Assembly: GCA_027922465.2 (NCBI GenBank)
Contig: BQMF02000143.1
Span: 124,001 to 188,000 of the forward strand
Source: Turritopsis dohrnii
Taxonomy: Eukaryota; Cnidaria; Hydrozoa; Anthoathecata; Oceaniidae
Direction of reading: 5' to 3'
Length of the DNA: 64,000 bases
The notes beneath the pieces are model-generated. The model saw only the letters and a program-made list of their open reading frames with translations, searched no databases and had not been told where the DNA came from. The position numbers and the translations under genes are program-made. Below are positions 35,866-47,272 of this stretch, piece by piece (within the stretch, counting starts at the first letter, position 1; each line of letters opens with the position of its first letter).

Positions 35866-37870
35866 AAAAGATTAAAAAAAAAACAAAAAACTAAACTTAT
35901 AATGCTAAATAAAAAAAAATTTATACATCGTGTTTATAGCTATCCAAGTTCTTTGATAAGAACATCGTAGTTGTTGTTTATTATTGTTGTATGTCGTTGT
36001 TTTTGAACTGCTATATGGTGCCTTATACAAAAATACAAAAGTACATTCATCACTGTTATATCGTTTCTCTGTTTCTATTCACTATTTTCTGTTTCTATTC
36101 CACTTCTATTCATGTTGTATGGTTAATATCTCTTGTTATATATATGGCAACCACAAATCTTCGTGTAATCCCACAATGTTAGCGTTCATTAAATCGTTGA
36201 TATCACTTTTTTTACTTCTGACACAAAACTTCATTTTGTAAGTTTAACTCAGAATTCATCATTGGAAATTGGAAGGGCGGCACTTATGCTTTATGTTTGG
36301 AATTCCGTACACAAGTCTTCGTCGATTCTTAGCTATACCTTGGAAATACGTCTTGTTCATAAAAAATCTTTTATTACGGTAGCAGCGAAGCGAATACCGT
36401 ATTAAAACACCCTTGGACTACTCTTCCTCCTCCTCCTCCTCCTACTACTACTACCGACCGAAATGGCAGTTTAGCCTGTGCAGCCTACCAATGTCGCTTT
36501 CGAAACTGCGTAAATTGCAACTTAAGAACGGAGGCTAATAATCTTTATAACTATCAAAACATTCTTTATACGTTCTTTTAGTATTTTACCATAGATTCGC
36601 CATTTCCAATAAACATTTTCCTATTAAAAACACGGTGGGGAACTTTAGTTGCACCTAATTTGAAACACGGTTAAAATAAACTTAAGCTTTGTTTTTGGTA
36701 ACGTCTTGTGCTTCGAAGTTCGAAGCTCTCTTCTTCTTGCAGTTACAAAGATTCATCGAAATTCATCGAACTTAAACTTTTTAAAAGCATTTTACATTTT
36801 TTTTATATTTTGTGCGTGTGTATTTTGTTTGCTTGTCTACAAAAATGTCTTGGATTAAAGTTTGAAACGGTTTTACTTTGTTTCTTATATTTTTAGAAGA
36901 CGTTTGTTTTTTTTCTCTTTTCGGTCTTACAGCTTTCTTTTTATATAAAAAAATCTGATATAAAAAAAACGTAGTTTCGCATATTGTGCATATTTCTTTT
37001 GTTTGTATCAAATAGTTTTCTGGTGGTTTTAGTTAAGCCCTGTTTACACTTTTTCAAATGAAAATTGCCTTAATTTAAGCCTAAGAGATAAACAAAGGTC
37101 GACAAAGCTTCATGGGGCTTTCAGACTAATTAATTTAGAATCTATTTCGTTTTGTACATTGCGAGTTGAAATGCTGCTACCGTTTTGTGCCATATGGCTC
37201 TTGTTATGTTTTAATGTTCTGTTGTCACCTACTCAATAGTCTGCTAAATTTCTGAGGTGTAACTGGAGTACTTCTCAGTGTTTGATTGAAACATTCCGAT
37301 GGTTTCGAGTGACCAATCACCGTCCGCATCTTGAAAACCCCAACAGGGTCATTCATTTTTTTCATTTATGTTGTAGGAATGTTTTTCACTCCCGATTGCA
37401 CTTGATATGGACAACCAAACAACTTGGGTACGAAGTTTTTGTCTCTACATATGAACATGTTTCTGTGTATAGCAGGAGGAGCTTACAGATATTCTATGAC
37501 AACAATATGATACTTTCTAAACAATACTGGATTCATTTCATTTGCCTCTGAACATCTCTTCAGTAGAAGCTCCATCTTACAGAAGCTCCAGTAACGTCAT
37601 TGTGCCGCCATTTTCCATCGCTGTATTTAAAATATTTTCTTAACCTCGCTTTGAAAATGAACAAAGTAAACTTTGGATTTTGTTGGTAATCGTGCATTTG
37701 AATGAGACGCATGCATAAACATTTTTCAAAGTTTCAGACATTTCAGCAAAGACTATGGCTATTTACTACTGCGAATAATCTGTCAATAGCTCATCTATTA
37801 ATGAATGCACCATTTCGATTGTTGGAATGGTTATATAAAAAATCTGTGTTTTTATTAAACTTTATATCAA
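35866..37870. other. Intergenic between transgelin and SERINC
   Basis: Includes the transgelin 3' UTR. Near 36375-36401 a TACGGTA ... TACCGTA hairpin followed by (CCT)n and (CTA)n trinucleotides resembles the 5' hairpin start of another transposon. The matching end was not found. No genes recognised. Confidence 0.45.
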
Positions 37871-39268
37871 TTAAACAGAAAACATTAACTCGTAAAAAAC
37901 TAGTTTATGATAGGAATTTGGGAAAAGAACAGGAGCCATAAGAGACCAAATGTACAAAAAGACGCAAAATATTCCACTACATAATTTGATCCAAACCGCG
38001 CCCCATCCAGCAATCATTTTTACCGTGTAATTTTCTTCTTCTTCTGGTCTATACCAGTTTGTCATGGTCATCATTAGATAAAGTGATCCGACACTCAACG
38101 TCAGATGAAAAAAAGAATAGCTATATTCAATTCCTGCTATTTCATCGTTCTCCACGATGGAGGGTGTTCTAGGTAAATTCTTCAAGAAATTCTCGTGTTC
38201 TTCGTCGTTTTCGCTTCCACTGTCGTGAATGTCGTCAAGACAATATGAATGATGCTTTCGGATACTTTTTCCATATTGGGGAGAAGGTACAATACGCAAT
38301 GAAAATATAAAGAGAATTCCAAATGTAATGACAAGGCTAAGAATTATTTGCTGATTTCGTACCGGGTCGATCGGGTACAGATACTCCCGTGTCGGATTAC
38401 AAATGTCATCGGGTTGATTTGACATTGATAGCCATAATATATATGTGCTATAAGCCGTTGTCACAGATGATTGCAATAAACCGGATTTCGGTTTTGCTTC
38501 TTGCACAATTGGGTTTATTGAAATAAAAGTTGCCGCAGCACACATGTATATATGAAAACTGATAAAAAACAGATTCGTGAAGCATTCCGTTCTTGAGCTA
38601 TACAACTTGTAGAGCATCACTGTTCCGTAAATTGACGCTAAGTAAAAAAAAGATGTCGGTAGCCATAATACAAAAAAACAATATTTTGCAGAATTCTCGT
38701 TGTCATCCATCCAATTAACGATTCTTTTGTTCAGGACATGGATAGCATCGATAAGTATGATAAACTGCAGAACGATGAATAGAAAAGCGGAATTTAACCC
38801 AAAAAAATGCCACACTTCCCCATTATAAACAGTTCTGGGCAACAAGATAAAGCCCACAATTAGCAAAGTAATCAGGCAAATTTTCGTCAACCATATATGA
38901 TTATGCAGAGTTGTGCGTGACGTCAGCGTGTTTTCTACGCCGATCATTAAAAGAGACATTGTCAGAAAGTAAAGAAATAACGCGAAGAACACTCGATAAA
39001 CAGGAGCTGGTCCATGCATGAGCTCGCAGTTTCGATAACCAATTTTGGTACACAGGTGCTCATTGATAAACAGCCAAGTTCCTGCCGACAACATAGCAAA
39101 ACAAACAAGCGTCGCCACAAGTAATATACAAACGTATCGAAGTCTAGTTACTATAGATTGGCGTATCTTTCGTAAGTCGCACTGTCTCCATGCAATCTGT
39201 ACTGGCCAAACACACCAGCATAAAATGTTGTCAAAAGTAATAAGGAATGACAAAATGGTTCTACACAT
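37871..39268 (-). CDS. SERINC: SERINC family multipass membrane protein (465 aa, intronless)
   Basis: About ten hydrophobic segments run through the protein. Family marks are VTRLRYVCILLVATL followed by FAMLSAG near the N-terminus, the GIEYSYSFFHLTLSVGSLYL block and MTNWYRP near residue 415, and a final aromatic helix ending LMAPVLF. A charged cytosolic loop (SGSENDEEHENF) precedes the last two helices, as in other SERINCs. Family members are eukaryotic lipid-transporting or serine-incorporating membrane proteins; in mammals some act as antiviral factors. Here only membership is supported. The usual vicinal cysteines at the extreme N-terminus are not evident. The start ATG at 39268 gives a normal length. 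AATAAA lies just downstream on the minus strand. Lack of introns is unusual. Confidence 0.9.
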   Translation of the reverse strand: MCRTILSFLITFDNILCWCVWPVQIAWRQCDLRKIRQSIVTRLRYVCILLVATLVCFAMLSAGTWLFINEHLCTKIGYRNCELMHGPAPVYRVFFALFLYFLTMSLLMIGVENTLTSRTTLHNHIWLTKICLITLLIVGFILLPRTVYNGEVWHFFGLNSAFLFIVLQFIILIDAIHVLNKRIVNWMDDNENSAKYCFFVLWLPTSFFYLASIYGTVMLYKLYSSRTECFTNLFFISFHIYMCAAATFISINPIVQEAKPKSGLLQSSVTTAYSTYILWLSMSNQPDDICNPTREYLYPIDPVRNQQIILSLVITFGILFIFSLRIVPSPQYGKSIRKHHSYCLDDIHDSGSENDEEHENFLKNLPRTPSIVENDEIAGIEYSYSFFHLTLSVGSLYLMMTMTNWYRPEEEENYTVKMIAGWGAVWIKLCSGIFCVFLYIWSLMAPVLFPNSYHKLVFYELMFSV

Positions 39269-40178
39269 GATATTTAGGATGTTATCAAGTGCAAGTTAAC
39301 GATACCATTATGACAACACTTTGCCTTGTATTTATTTTACAAATAAATAATTGCTTTGCATTGATATTCTTAAGAAAATTAAAGATCAAAAGGTTACTAT
39401 GCAGGGTTTTCACTTCGGCATGTTTCTTTACTTGAGCATGACTCTTGCAAATTACCGGTAAATTTAGTATCGAATCAACCAGAAGCTGCTCCGTTTGAAG
39501 TCCTATCCTTTGTTTGGACTTTCCAGTCATAACAAGGATTAAAAAAATCTAGGTTTCACAAATAACGCATTTTCAGGCATCTCAATTTTAATAGTATTTC
39601 ATACAACAGTACATTTTTTTTGGCTATGTTCTTATCAAGCGTCTGAATTCATCCAAATGATTAAACTTAAGGTCGGTTGTTTGGTCTCATTATAAAACAC
39701 CTTCAGCTATACAGACTCTCGGTTCAAGAGAGTTAATGTTATTGGAAGGTTGCTCCTAGCATCCAGGTAACTATCAACCTTATATGTGGCAGCAGAACAA
39801 TACAAGTAGCCGTATTTTCGGTGTTAAATGTATTTAAATTTATTTGTTAAGAAGGAAAGTTTCAATATAAAAATATAAATTAGTTGCAATATCATTGATG
39901 AAGTTAGAATCATGCAAAAATCTGGAGGAAAATCTTCTATAAATTAAGCGCAATTAATTAAGCGCAATTTGCCCTTTTTTTCCTTTACTCTCACTCAATT
40001 TTCCACCAATTTTGCGTAAACCCTGAATCCATCTATGAAGATTATAACCGTCGTTGGATTTCTTCCTCGCTTGTAATAATTGTTCGTGTAGTTTTCGACA
40101 AAACAATTACGTCATATATCCGAAAAATGCACCCATTTATCGTCCAATAAGGTAATACTACATATATCGGATTTCGGA
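39269..40178. other. Intergenic between SERINC and the lectin gene
   Basis: AT-rich; holds the lectin gene 3' UTR and the SERINC promoter, both on the minus strand. No repeat or RNA gene recognised. Confidence 0.45.
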
Positions 40179-42712
40179 CTACCAGAGATCATTCGTTATT
40201 GATTGTAATATGTTATCTAATTCTTCGTCTTCACCCTGATCGCCTGAGCCTGAACCGCTTTCTTCTTCATCGTCTTTGTCACTCTCCTCCGTGCTTTTCG
40301 TAACATACTTCTTGAAAAGAATTTTTGGTTTGTGTCTTGTCTCCTTTCCTTTGGTGTGCTTTGACAAGCGGTAAAGTTTCCGTTTTCCTTTTCCTAAAAA
40401 TAAAAAACAAATCTAACACAACCACCGGGCAAATTCCTTGAAAAATCACTGAGAAGGAGTGCATTTCTAAAGAAGTATTATAAGCACTAATTCAATGAAA
40501 ATGCTCTTCGTCGCAGTAACATTTTGACATTTTTGCGCACTACCATTAATATTACTAAGGTTATTGCTTGTGTGAGAGTCAAAATGGAATGATTGCTGGG
40601 TCGGGGTGGAAGCTGGATGATTATATCACGCATTTACTTTAAAGTTTCTTGCTCATAGACTGGTAAAAGGTTATAGTCTATGCACTTTGGTCGATCGAGC
40701 CATCTAAAGGCCACAAAACAAGGTGGACAATTTGGATTGTTTCAAAAAGTCTCATTGGTAAAGTTTGGCTAAAAATCTGCGTTTACATTGAAAATCAAAA
40801 GAGGGATAATTATAAAAGGGCGCTGAGAGGTATTATGAAGGGGCGCACGTGAAGCAGGTAACGTGGGCGCGTAAATAAACAATGTAAAGTATCAAGAGAA
40901 ATGATTACGTGGACAATTTGGATTGTTTCAAAAAGTCTCATTGCTGAAGAACTAAGTTTTAAAAATAAGAGGAAACTTTTGACTGACCTATTTTAGCAAA
41001 TGCTTTTTTATTAGCTGCTAGGTTAGTATTGGTTCCACTGTTTGTAGTGTCCTTATCATCCAGATCTTCTCCTTGTTCTGGTTGTTTCTTGATAGGAATG
41101 GGTTTCTCAGGTGATTTGGATGTATTGTTGTCGTTATTGTCGTTATCATCTGATTTGTCATCTTCATTGTTGGATGATTTTGAAGAATCTGAAAATCAGA
41201 TAAGCATGACATTATCTTTCTCACACAAGTAAGTATATGGCATCAGGAGAATGTGTCTCTCTTTCGTTCAAGAAAAAGACAGGTGTAACACCTTTCCAAG
41301 TGGGGACAATTGTTAAAAATAACCACTGTGAAGGAGTGCATTTTTATAGTAATATACACACAATTTCAAAGAAAATACTCTTCGGAGTAGTGACTTTTTG
41401 ACGATTTTGCCCACTGAGAATACACATCCCTTTTTAAGCCTGGTTCAGACCTGGCGATTACGATGATTAAAGTTCAGTGTAATCGTCATAATCGTAGTAA
41501 TCGTCTAATGTGAACACTTTTGTAATCGTAGAAATCGTAGCAAATGCCTGGCCATTACGACGACGAAATATCAATAATTACTGATTGATTATTAACTGCA
41601 AATGAAATACCTGAAAGAGTTCACACCTGGCGATTGTGGCGATTAATTTTTTTTTTATTACAATGATTGTAATCCCCAAGTCTGAACCAGGCATTACTAT
41701 TTTATTGATCTCACTGATTTGAGTGAATAGAATTGCGTCATAACCGGTCCCTTTGCACTGGAAACGTACCTGAGTTATCCTGGTCAGAACTATCATCAGA
41801 ATTTTCGTCAGATTGACCTCCAACAGATGGTTGTTTGTCATTATCGTTGCCGCCACCTTCTTTTGTAGGTGGCGGTTCGGGCACATCAGATGGAGGGGAA
41901 CCACCCATAACTGGTGGTAGTGAAGAGGCGTTATCATTATTACCCCAATTTCCGTCTCCATTGTTTTGTTGTGGCTTGTTGGTTGGTGACTGGTTGTTAT
42001 TTCCAGCTGGTGGTGGGTTAGTTGCCGTCGGCTGAGGCGCTTGACCATTATCACCACCGCTTGTAGCTTGATTAGGATTTCCACCATCACTTTGGCCACC
42101 ATTGTTTTGACCGCCATTATTATTTCCGCCATTGTTTTGGCCGCCATTATTTTGACCGCCATTATTATTTCCGCCATTGTTTTGGGCACCACTATTTTGA
42201 CCACCATTGTTACCACCATTATTTTGACCACCACTGTTTCCGCCATTGTTTTGACCACCCTCATTTCCTTGATTAGCTGGTCGGTTTGACGTCATATTCG
42301 AACCTTCACCAGTATCTCCAACGTTTGTTGAGAAATTATCGCTTTGCGCGCTGTTTCCATTGTTTCCATTATTGTTGTTATTGTTACCATTATTGTTGTT
42401 GTTGTTGTTGTTGTTATTTGGAGTGTTAACTGGAGTTGGATTAGGGTGTTTGTTTGAGACATTTCCATTCTCTCCTCCTTCTCCGATATTGGAACTGACT
42501 GGTTGGGCACCTGATGACTGAGCAGAAGCCTGATTGTTGTTGTTATTGCTGTTTACATTGACGTTGTTGTTATTGTTGTTGTTGTCATTGTTTTGGCTTT
42601 GTTGTTGTTGTCCTTGCTGCCCCTGTTGGTTTCCTGTTGGTTGTTGATTTTGTTGACCAGTTGCATCAAAAACCGGATTGTTTGAGTTATTGTTGTTATT
42701 GTTATTGTTGTT

Positions 42713-42746
<34 letters not shown>

Positions 42747-45700
42747 GTGGCGCCTGTATTGGATTCGTTGACGGGTTTTCCATTTACAATTCTTGGCAGT
42801 TCCCCAGTTGGTGGAGCACTATCACCGTTAGGATCAACCTTTGGTGGCGGTGGTACTGGTTTTCCGTTATCCTTAAGGGGAAAAAAATTTCAACAGTTAT
42901 TAAGTATATAAAGGGAGAAAAAAAAAACAAAGTTAAGATCCATATGGCACAACCTGTTGTTATTCTATCCATATGAATGAACTATTAAGTGATTTTCATT
43001 TAAACTCATAAAGTAGTATACTTACGTCCACATTAGGGGTAGATGTGCTGTTATCTCCTGTAATTTTGTATTCGACTTGTTTAGAAGCTGCTTCAGCCAT
43101 ATTTTGTTCTTCTTTGTGCGTTTTGGCTGCATTCTTTCTTTCTTCATCGGCTGAAGTTTCATTTCTCTCGTCTCCTGTACCTGTTTCAATTGCTATCTTG
43201 TTAAGTTCTGCTGTGTAGTCGGTTTCTTCTTGCTCTTCGTCGTTCTGAAGTAAAAGAATCATCAGTTTATACTATGAAACTCTGTTGTCTTGATATAAGG
43301 AGCGAAAAATCCTTGATACATGATAGCATTAATAATGAAATCCCACTTTTGATCTGTTTGACCCAAAAATCTGTTGTTGATCTTAGGAACACAACTAACA
43401 TGTGAGAGAAGTCAAAAGTCATAGAAAATAGAGCGTGAAGAAGAACTCGAACCCAGAATCTCGTATCTTTTCCACATACTTTGCCGCTGTCCTTATATCG
43501 AAAAAGAAAGAGACCCTGGAATAGAGGTTGGTGGGCAAGCGATGTACTTAAAGTTTAACAATAACATTTTTGGATGAAAGAAAAATGATGAATTTTCATC
43601 TCATATGATGGAAAACGTTAGATGATATTGTTCTCAAACAAAGTATGTTAGGTTTTCATAGATTTTCCTTCTTCCTGGAAATGATTAGACATACCTCAAT
43701 CTCCTCAGAAGGCTTCAGACCTTTTTCTTTCAAGTGCGCAACTGTTTGTTCATAGTATAAATCTTTTTGAGTCTTTTCTTCTTCTTCTTCTTCCTCTACA
43801 TTTCCGTTTGCATCCGGGAAAATACCCGGTTCTAGGTTTTTGCTATTGATAACTGAAATAAAGAATGTCTCGGTTAGTTATATCTTGTAGGGTTTTTGTT
43901 TGTTTGTTTGTTTGTTTTTTTCGTTGAAATAAAAATTCCAGGCTTACCTGGCACAGTGACGTTTGGGGCCATAAAAATAACCGGAGGAATCTCCGGTTCA
44001 TAAGGCCACGATTTCACGACAAGATCTTCGCGAGGTGGTGGTCGAGCCTCTGAGAAGCAAACGAAGCAAATAATCATTACGTTAGTGTAATCATCTAGAC
44101 TATGCAAGTTAAAATGACCTTCATCATTTTCGTATACAAAGTAATGCTATCATTGACTTCTTCAGACAAATGCAATTTGCGAAATACCTACCCAATTTCA
44201 TTTTACAGATATATCGAAATTTATCACTGCAATCGTAATTTTTCCAATTCCCATCATTATCCATGGCCACACAACCTAAAACCTGTTTTTGTATATCAGA
44301 GTAGCGATCGCCTTTCTTCCAGTTGTGGTAGGTCGAATTTGATTCGTCATCCCAATAATATGCTTGTCCTCTGTGTCTCAAACCGATCCACGTATCCCTA
44401 AATTGAAAATTGTTTTTAGGCCTTATTCTCTTTCGGGGCGTATACACTTTATAAACATGCCCCTGCCGGTTGCGGCAACTCGTTTATCATAGATATCATG
44501 GAAAATTGCGTTAAAAGATAGTTTAGCTTCTTATCAAAAAGGTGAACCCAGTAGAAGCTAAGTAATTTCTGGAGAAACTTGCGGTTTTTGTTTTGAACAC
44601 TGGATCCATCTTAGGGGTCAAGCTGTTAAATCATAACGGCATACGCTCAAGAAGTGTATTGTGGCGAGATAGGCATGATTTCTTTGACAGTAAGGACGAA
44701 TAATGAAATAGTTAGAGTAAGTAGAACTAACCCACATATTTTCAAATCGTCTAAAATGAAATTCTGTTCATCTTGTGATGTAATACTCGCTAGTGTACCA
44801 CCTTCGATTGCACAAGATGCTTGTGCATGCTCCCATGTCTCATACTTGGCTATCATTCGGAAGCACCAGGAACCTTCATCATGCTCGTAACGTCGCCATA
44901 ACGCTGGACATTCTAAACTCAAACAGAAAATAGAATAAACATCATACAACCTAAATAACGTTTGTTCAGACTTATTAGAGGAAACAAGGCAAATTGCACC
45001 AACGTACCGCGCTTGTTAAACCTTAGCATTGTTATCATAACTCACCTATGCAGTTCTCATAAGACTTGTAATGATGGCCTTATACTTATGAAGTCTTTCT
45101 TAAAGTTATTTCTATAACTAAACAAACAAAATGCTGATTTTTTTCATAAATAATACTCACCTAAAAACCTGTATATACGATCGACTTCATAAGTTGGGTT
45201 ACGTATAATCCATTTCTGGATGAAAGGACCGAATTTTTTATCCGAAGCTTCAACGAAAATTTTTTTCGGAGATGCGGTGCGATGATTCTCGTCAAGTACC
45301 AGTCGAATGGCGTGTATACGAACTGCAACCGGAAATTCACAAGCAATCCAATCGTCGTTATTGTCATGTGTACCCCAACCACTTGGATACCAAGCTGTAT
45401 TGTTATTTTTATCAAACGCATACGACGCGTTGAACCCTACAGTAAAAAAAAAACAAAAAACGTTTCCACAAAAAGATCATTAAAGGAGTCAACTGTAGCA
45501 AACGCAAAGTGAATGAAGTTGGTTGTATCACCTGTATATGAACTACTTGCGTAGGCTCTGTTTGGACTATCCACTAACGTGAGATTCTCTTCAGCGTTTG
45601 GGAAAAATTCTATCTCCTTCACCATCCAATCTGGTTCGAATTCACTACCAGCACGCAGTCGCCAATATGTGTGGAAAGCTAAACGAAACACACACTATTA

Positions 45701-47272
45701 TTCTCACTGACCAACATCCACTACTAAAAAGTCGCAGGAAGACATTTTAACTTTCAAAAAGGTATGAGTCAATACAAAACATACAGTTTGTGAGGGGTAA
45801 TAGTGGAAACATTGGGACTAAATGGGTCTACTTGTTGTCTTGGTCATAATACAGTATTCAAATTCGGTCTATTTTACCAATACTTTTCTAATTTTCCGTT
45901 CCCATAATTCAGTTATATCCCATATTACAACTACCATAATTCATTGCGACATAAAAAATCCCTCTATAGAATAATAAAGAGAGTTTAAAAACAAAAATCA
46001 TATCGTCGCAACTATTTATCAACCTCGTTCCCAGAAGCCCTGGGAACGAGGTTGAGCTATTTACAACACTGCTTACATTAATCCCAGAGCAAGTAATTAT
46101 AGCATTGCATTGTGGTAGTTGGAGTTTTTATTCGGGAGATAATGAGAGAGAAACGGCTAATTGTTTCCGGTTGAATTATTTCTCACTGAAATATTTCCTC
46201 ACTCAGTGAGAAGTTGAATTTTTCCGCTGATGGGAAACGACCTGATCAAAAGCCTTTAATAACAATTAAGATCTCTGTTACTTACAACTAGCATTTGGAT
46301 CACAAATTCGACATGATTTCCGGCAATACGAATATGCGTACGTCTCATGTTCGGCGGCAAAGCATGGCTCCGAACATTTCCCACAAGCCAATTTAGCATG
46401 TGGATGGTCGCGACAACCACCAATTTCATCTAGTGAAATAGATAAATTTTAGTTTCAAGAATGTACTCTCGTTAAAGAAACAATTACACATTAACAATAT
46501 AATTTACAAATTAGAACTTTGTGAAAGTCGAGTTCAAAGTATAATCTTTCCCATGATTAACGGTCAACATAGAATATTTAATATTTTGGTCAATTTCTTA
46601 TCTAGGCCAGTGATTCATTGGCTATAGGAAAATAAAACATACTTGCGTGTGCTGTTGCTTCAGCTGACAAAGCTTTCAAGGGATACTTAGGTGGCTGCCC
46701 TGCTTCAAGCATTCCTAAACAATTCCGGAAATAGTAGATACGTCAAATGCAACTTAATTATGTCTGTCTCTAGAAACATATCATAAAGCAATATGAAATG
46801 AAGTCGAAACTAATGTTGTACTAACTATCGCCTTGTTTTTCATGGTTTTGATGGTCGATCGGTTCTCCCTGCTCCGCAGATTCTGGTACAACGTCAGTAC
46901 TTGGTTCTTTATTCGACTCTTTCTTGGCTTCCTTTTCAGATATCTGAGGTAGTTTAGCTGGTTTACCGAGCTTTAACTTGATCTTTTTACCTTTTCTGTT
47001 CTTTTTGCTATGTTCTATAATAAATTCAACTTTAAAGTTTTAAATCGAAGAAAATGTTAACAATAAACAGTCGCTGAAAAAAAATCTATAGAATTTTAAA
47101 GAACTCCAAACCATCGGTGATCAATGACACTTCATTATTGTTTAGGACACAGTTTTTATTAAGAAATATTTAGATTTATTTATAAAATACCAAAAAATAT
47201 ATATGCTTACCACCACATAAAACCAGGTTGGCACAAACCAGCAGAAGTAGAAAGAGAATAAGACGGTTCATG
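40179..47272 (-). CDS. Secreted ShKT-like/discoidin/C-type lectin protein with Asn-rich GGQNN tail (14 exons, 1088 aa)
   Basis: Exons 5' to 3': 47211-47272, 46826-47007, 46643-46714, 46286-46429, 45532-45678, 45161-45436, 44732-44912, 44192-44397, 43948-44049, 43695-43852, 43026-43244, 41770-42871, 40988-41188, 40179-40393. All phases match. Order: signal peptide (MNRLILFLLLLVCANLV), Lys-rich segment, Cys-rich module at residues 106-153 ending YCRKSCRIC (ShKT-like), discoidin/F5-8C-like domain ~154-294 (YAFDKNNNTAWYPSGW), C-type lectin domain ~295-423 (LASITSQDEQNFI, TWIGLRHRG, RYICKMKL), Pro/acidic linker, then 584-951 rich in Asn, Gln and Gly. The tail is acidic, then basic, then acidic. 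The lectin domain lacks EPN/QPD, so canonical Ca2+-sugar binding is doubtful. Likely an extracellular matrix, capsule or adhesive protein (inference). The exon 1/2 junction uses a slightly internal acceptor to avoid a stop. Confidence 0.8.
40424..40543. mobile_element. Short MITE, family CAGTGGGCAAA, copy 2
   Basis: In the last intron of the lectin gene. Shares GAGAAGGAGTGCATTT and GCTCTTCGTCGCAGTAAC blocks with copies at 4181, 41300 and 52208. Ends have mutated (CACCGGGCAAA / TTTTGCGCACTA). Confidence 0.6.
41300..41416. mobile_element. Short MITE, family CAGTGGGCAAA, copy 3
   Basis: In the intron between lectin exons 12 and 13. GTGAAGGAGTGCATTTTTAT and GACTTTTTGACGATTTTGCC then CACTG at the right end identify the family. 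It lies in the same orientation as copy 2. Confidence 0.65.
41438..41692. mobile_element. MITE with GCCTGGTTCAGAC termini
   Basis: About 255 bp, immediately beside the previous element. The left end GCCTGGTTCAGACCTGGCGA pairs with the right end CCCCAAGTCTGAACCAGGC. Inside, GTAATCGT words are repeated in direct and inverted form and a second GTTCACACCTGGCGATTG sits near the right end. No transposase; target duplication not clear. Confidence 0.7.
42059..42300 (-). repeat. Tandem GGQNNGGN coding repeat
   Basis: On the minus strand about eight to nine imperfect units (GGQNNGGNN, GGQNSGAQ, GGQSDGGN) follow one another inside lectin exon 12. On the plus strand this reads as (CCRCCATTGTTTTGR)n. The repeat keeps more than one reading frame open, which creates spurious long frames here. 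Confidence 0.85.
42385..42745 (-). repeat. (AAC)n poly-asparagine microsatellites
   Basis: Three clusters of GTT/ATT triplets on the plus strand (about 42360-42420, 42535-42590, 42680-42750) encode runs of Asn in lectin exon 12. One run is around 20 residues with little interruption, so length polymorphism is expected. Confidence 0.9.

Noticed and set aside
41578..42264. Long minus-strand reading frame rich in V, K, M, T
   Set aside because: It is the shifted frame of the GGQNN tandem repeat in lectin exon 12; the repeat keeps alternative frames open. No splice or domain support.
42041..42289. Plus-strand frame rich in I, T, A over the same repeat
   Set aside because: Antisense shadow of the tandem repeat; composition purely reflects the repeated unit.
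43436..43500. tRNA-like stretch on the minus strand (GGTTCGAGTTC box-B-like word)
   Set aside because: The A-box is poor, no acceptor stem pairs and the length is short. At best a relic of a tRNA-derived repeat.
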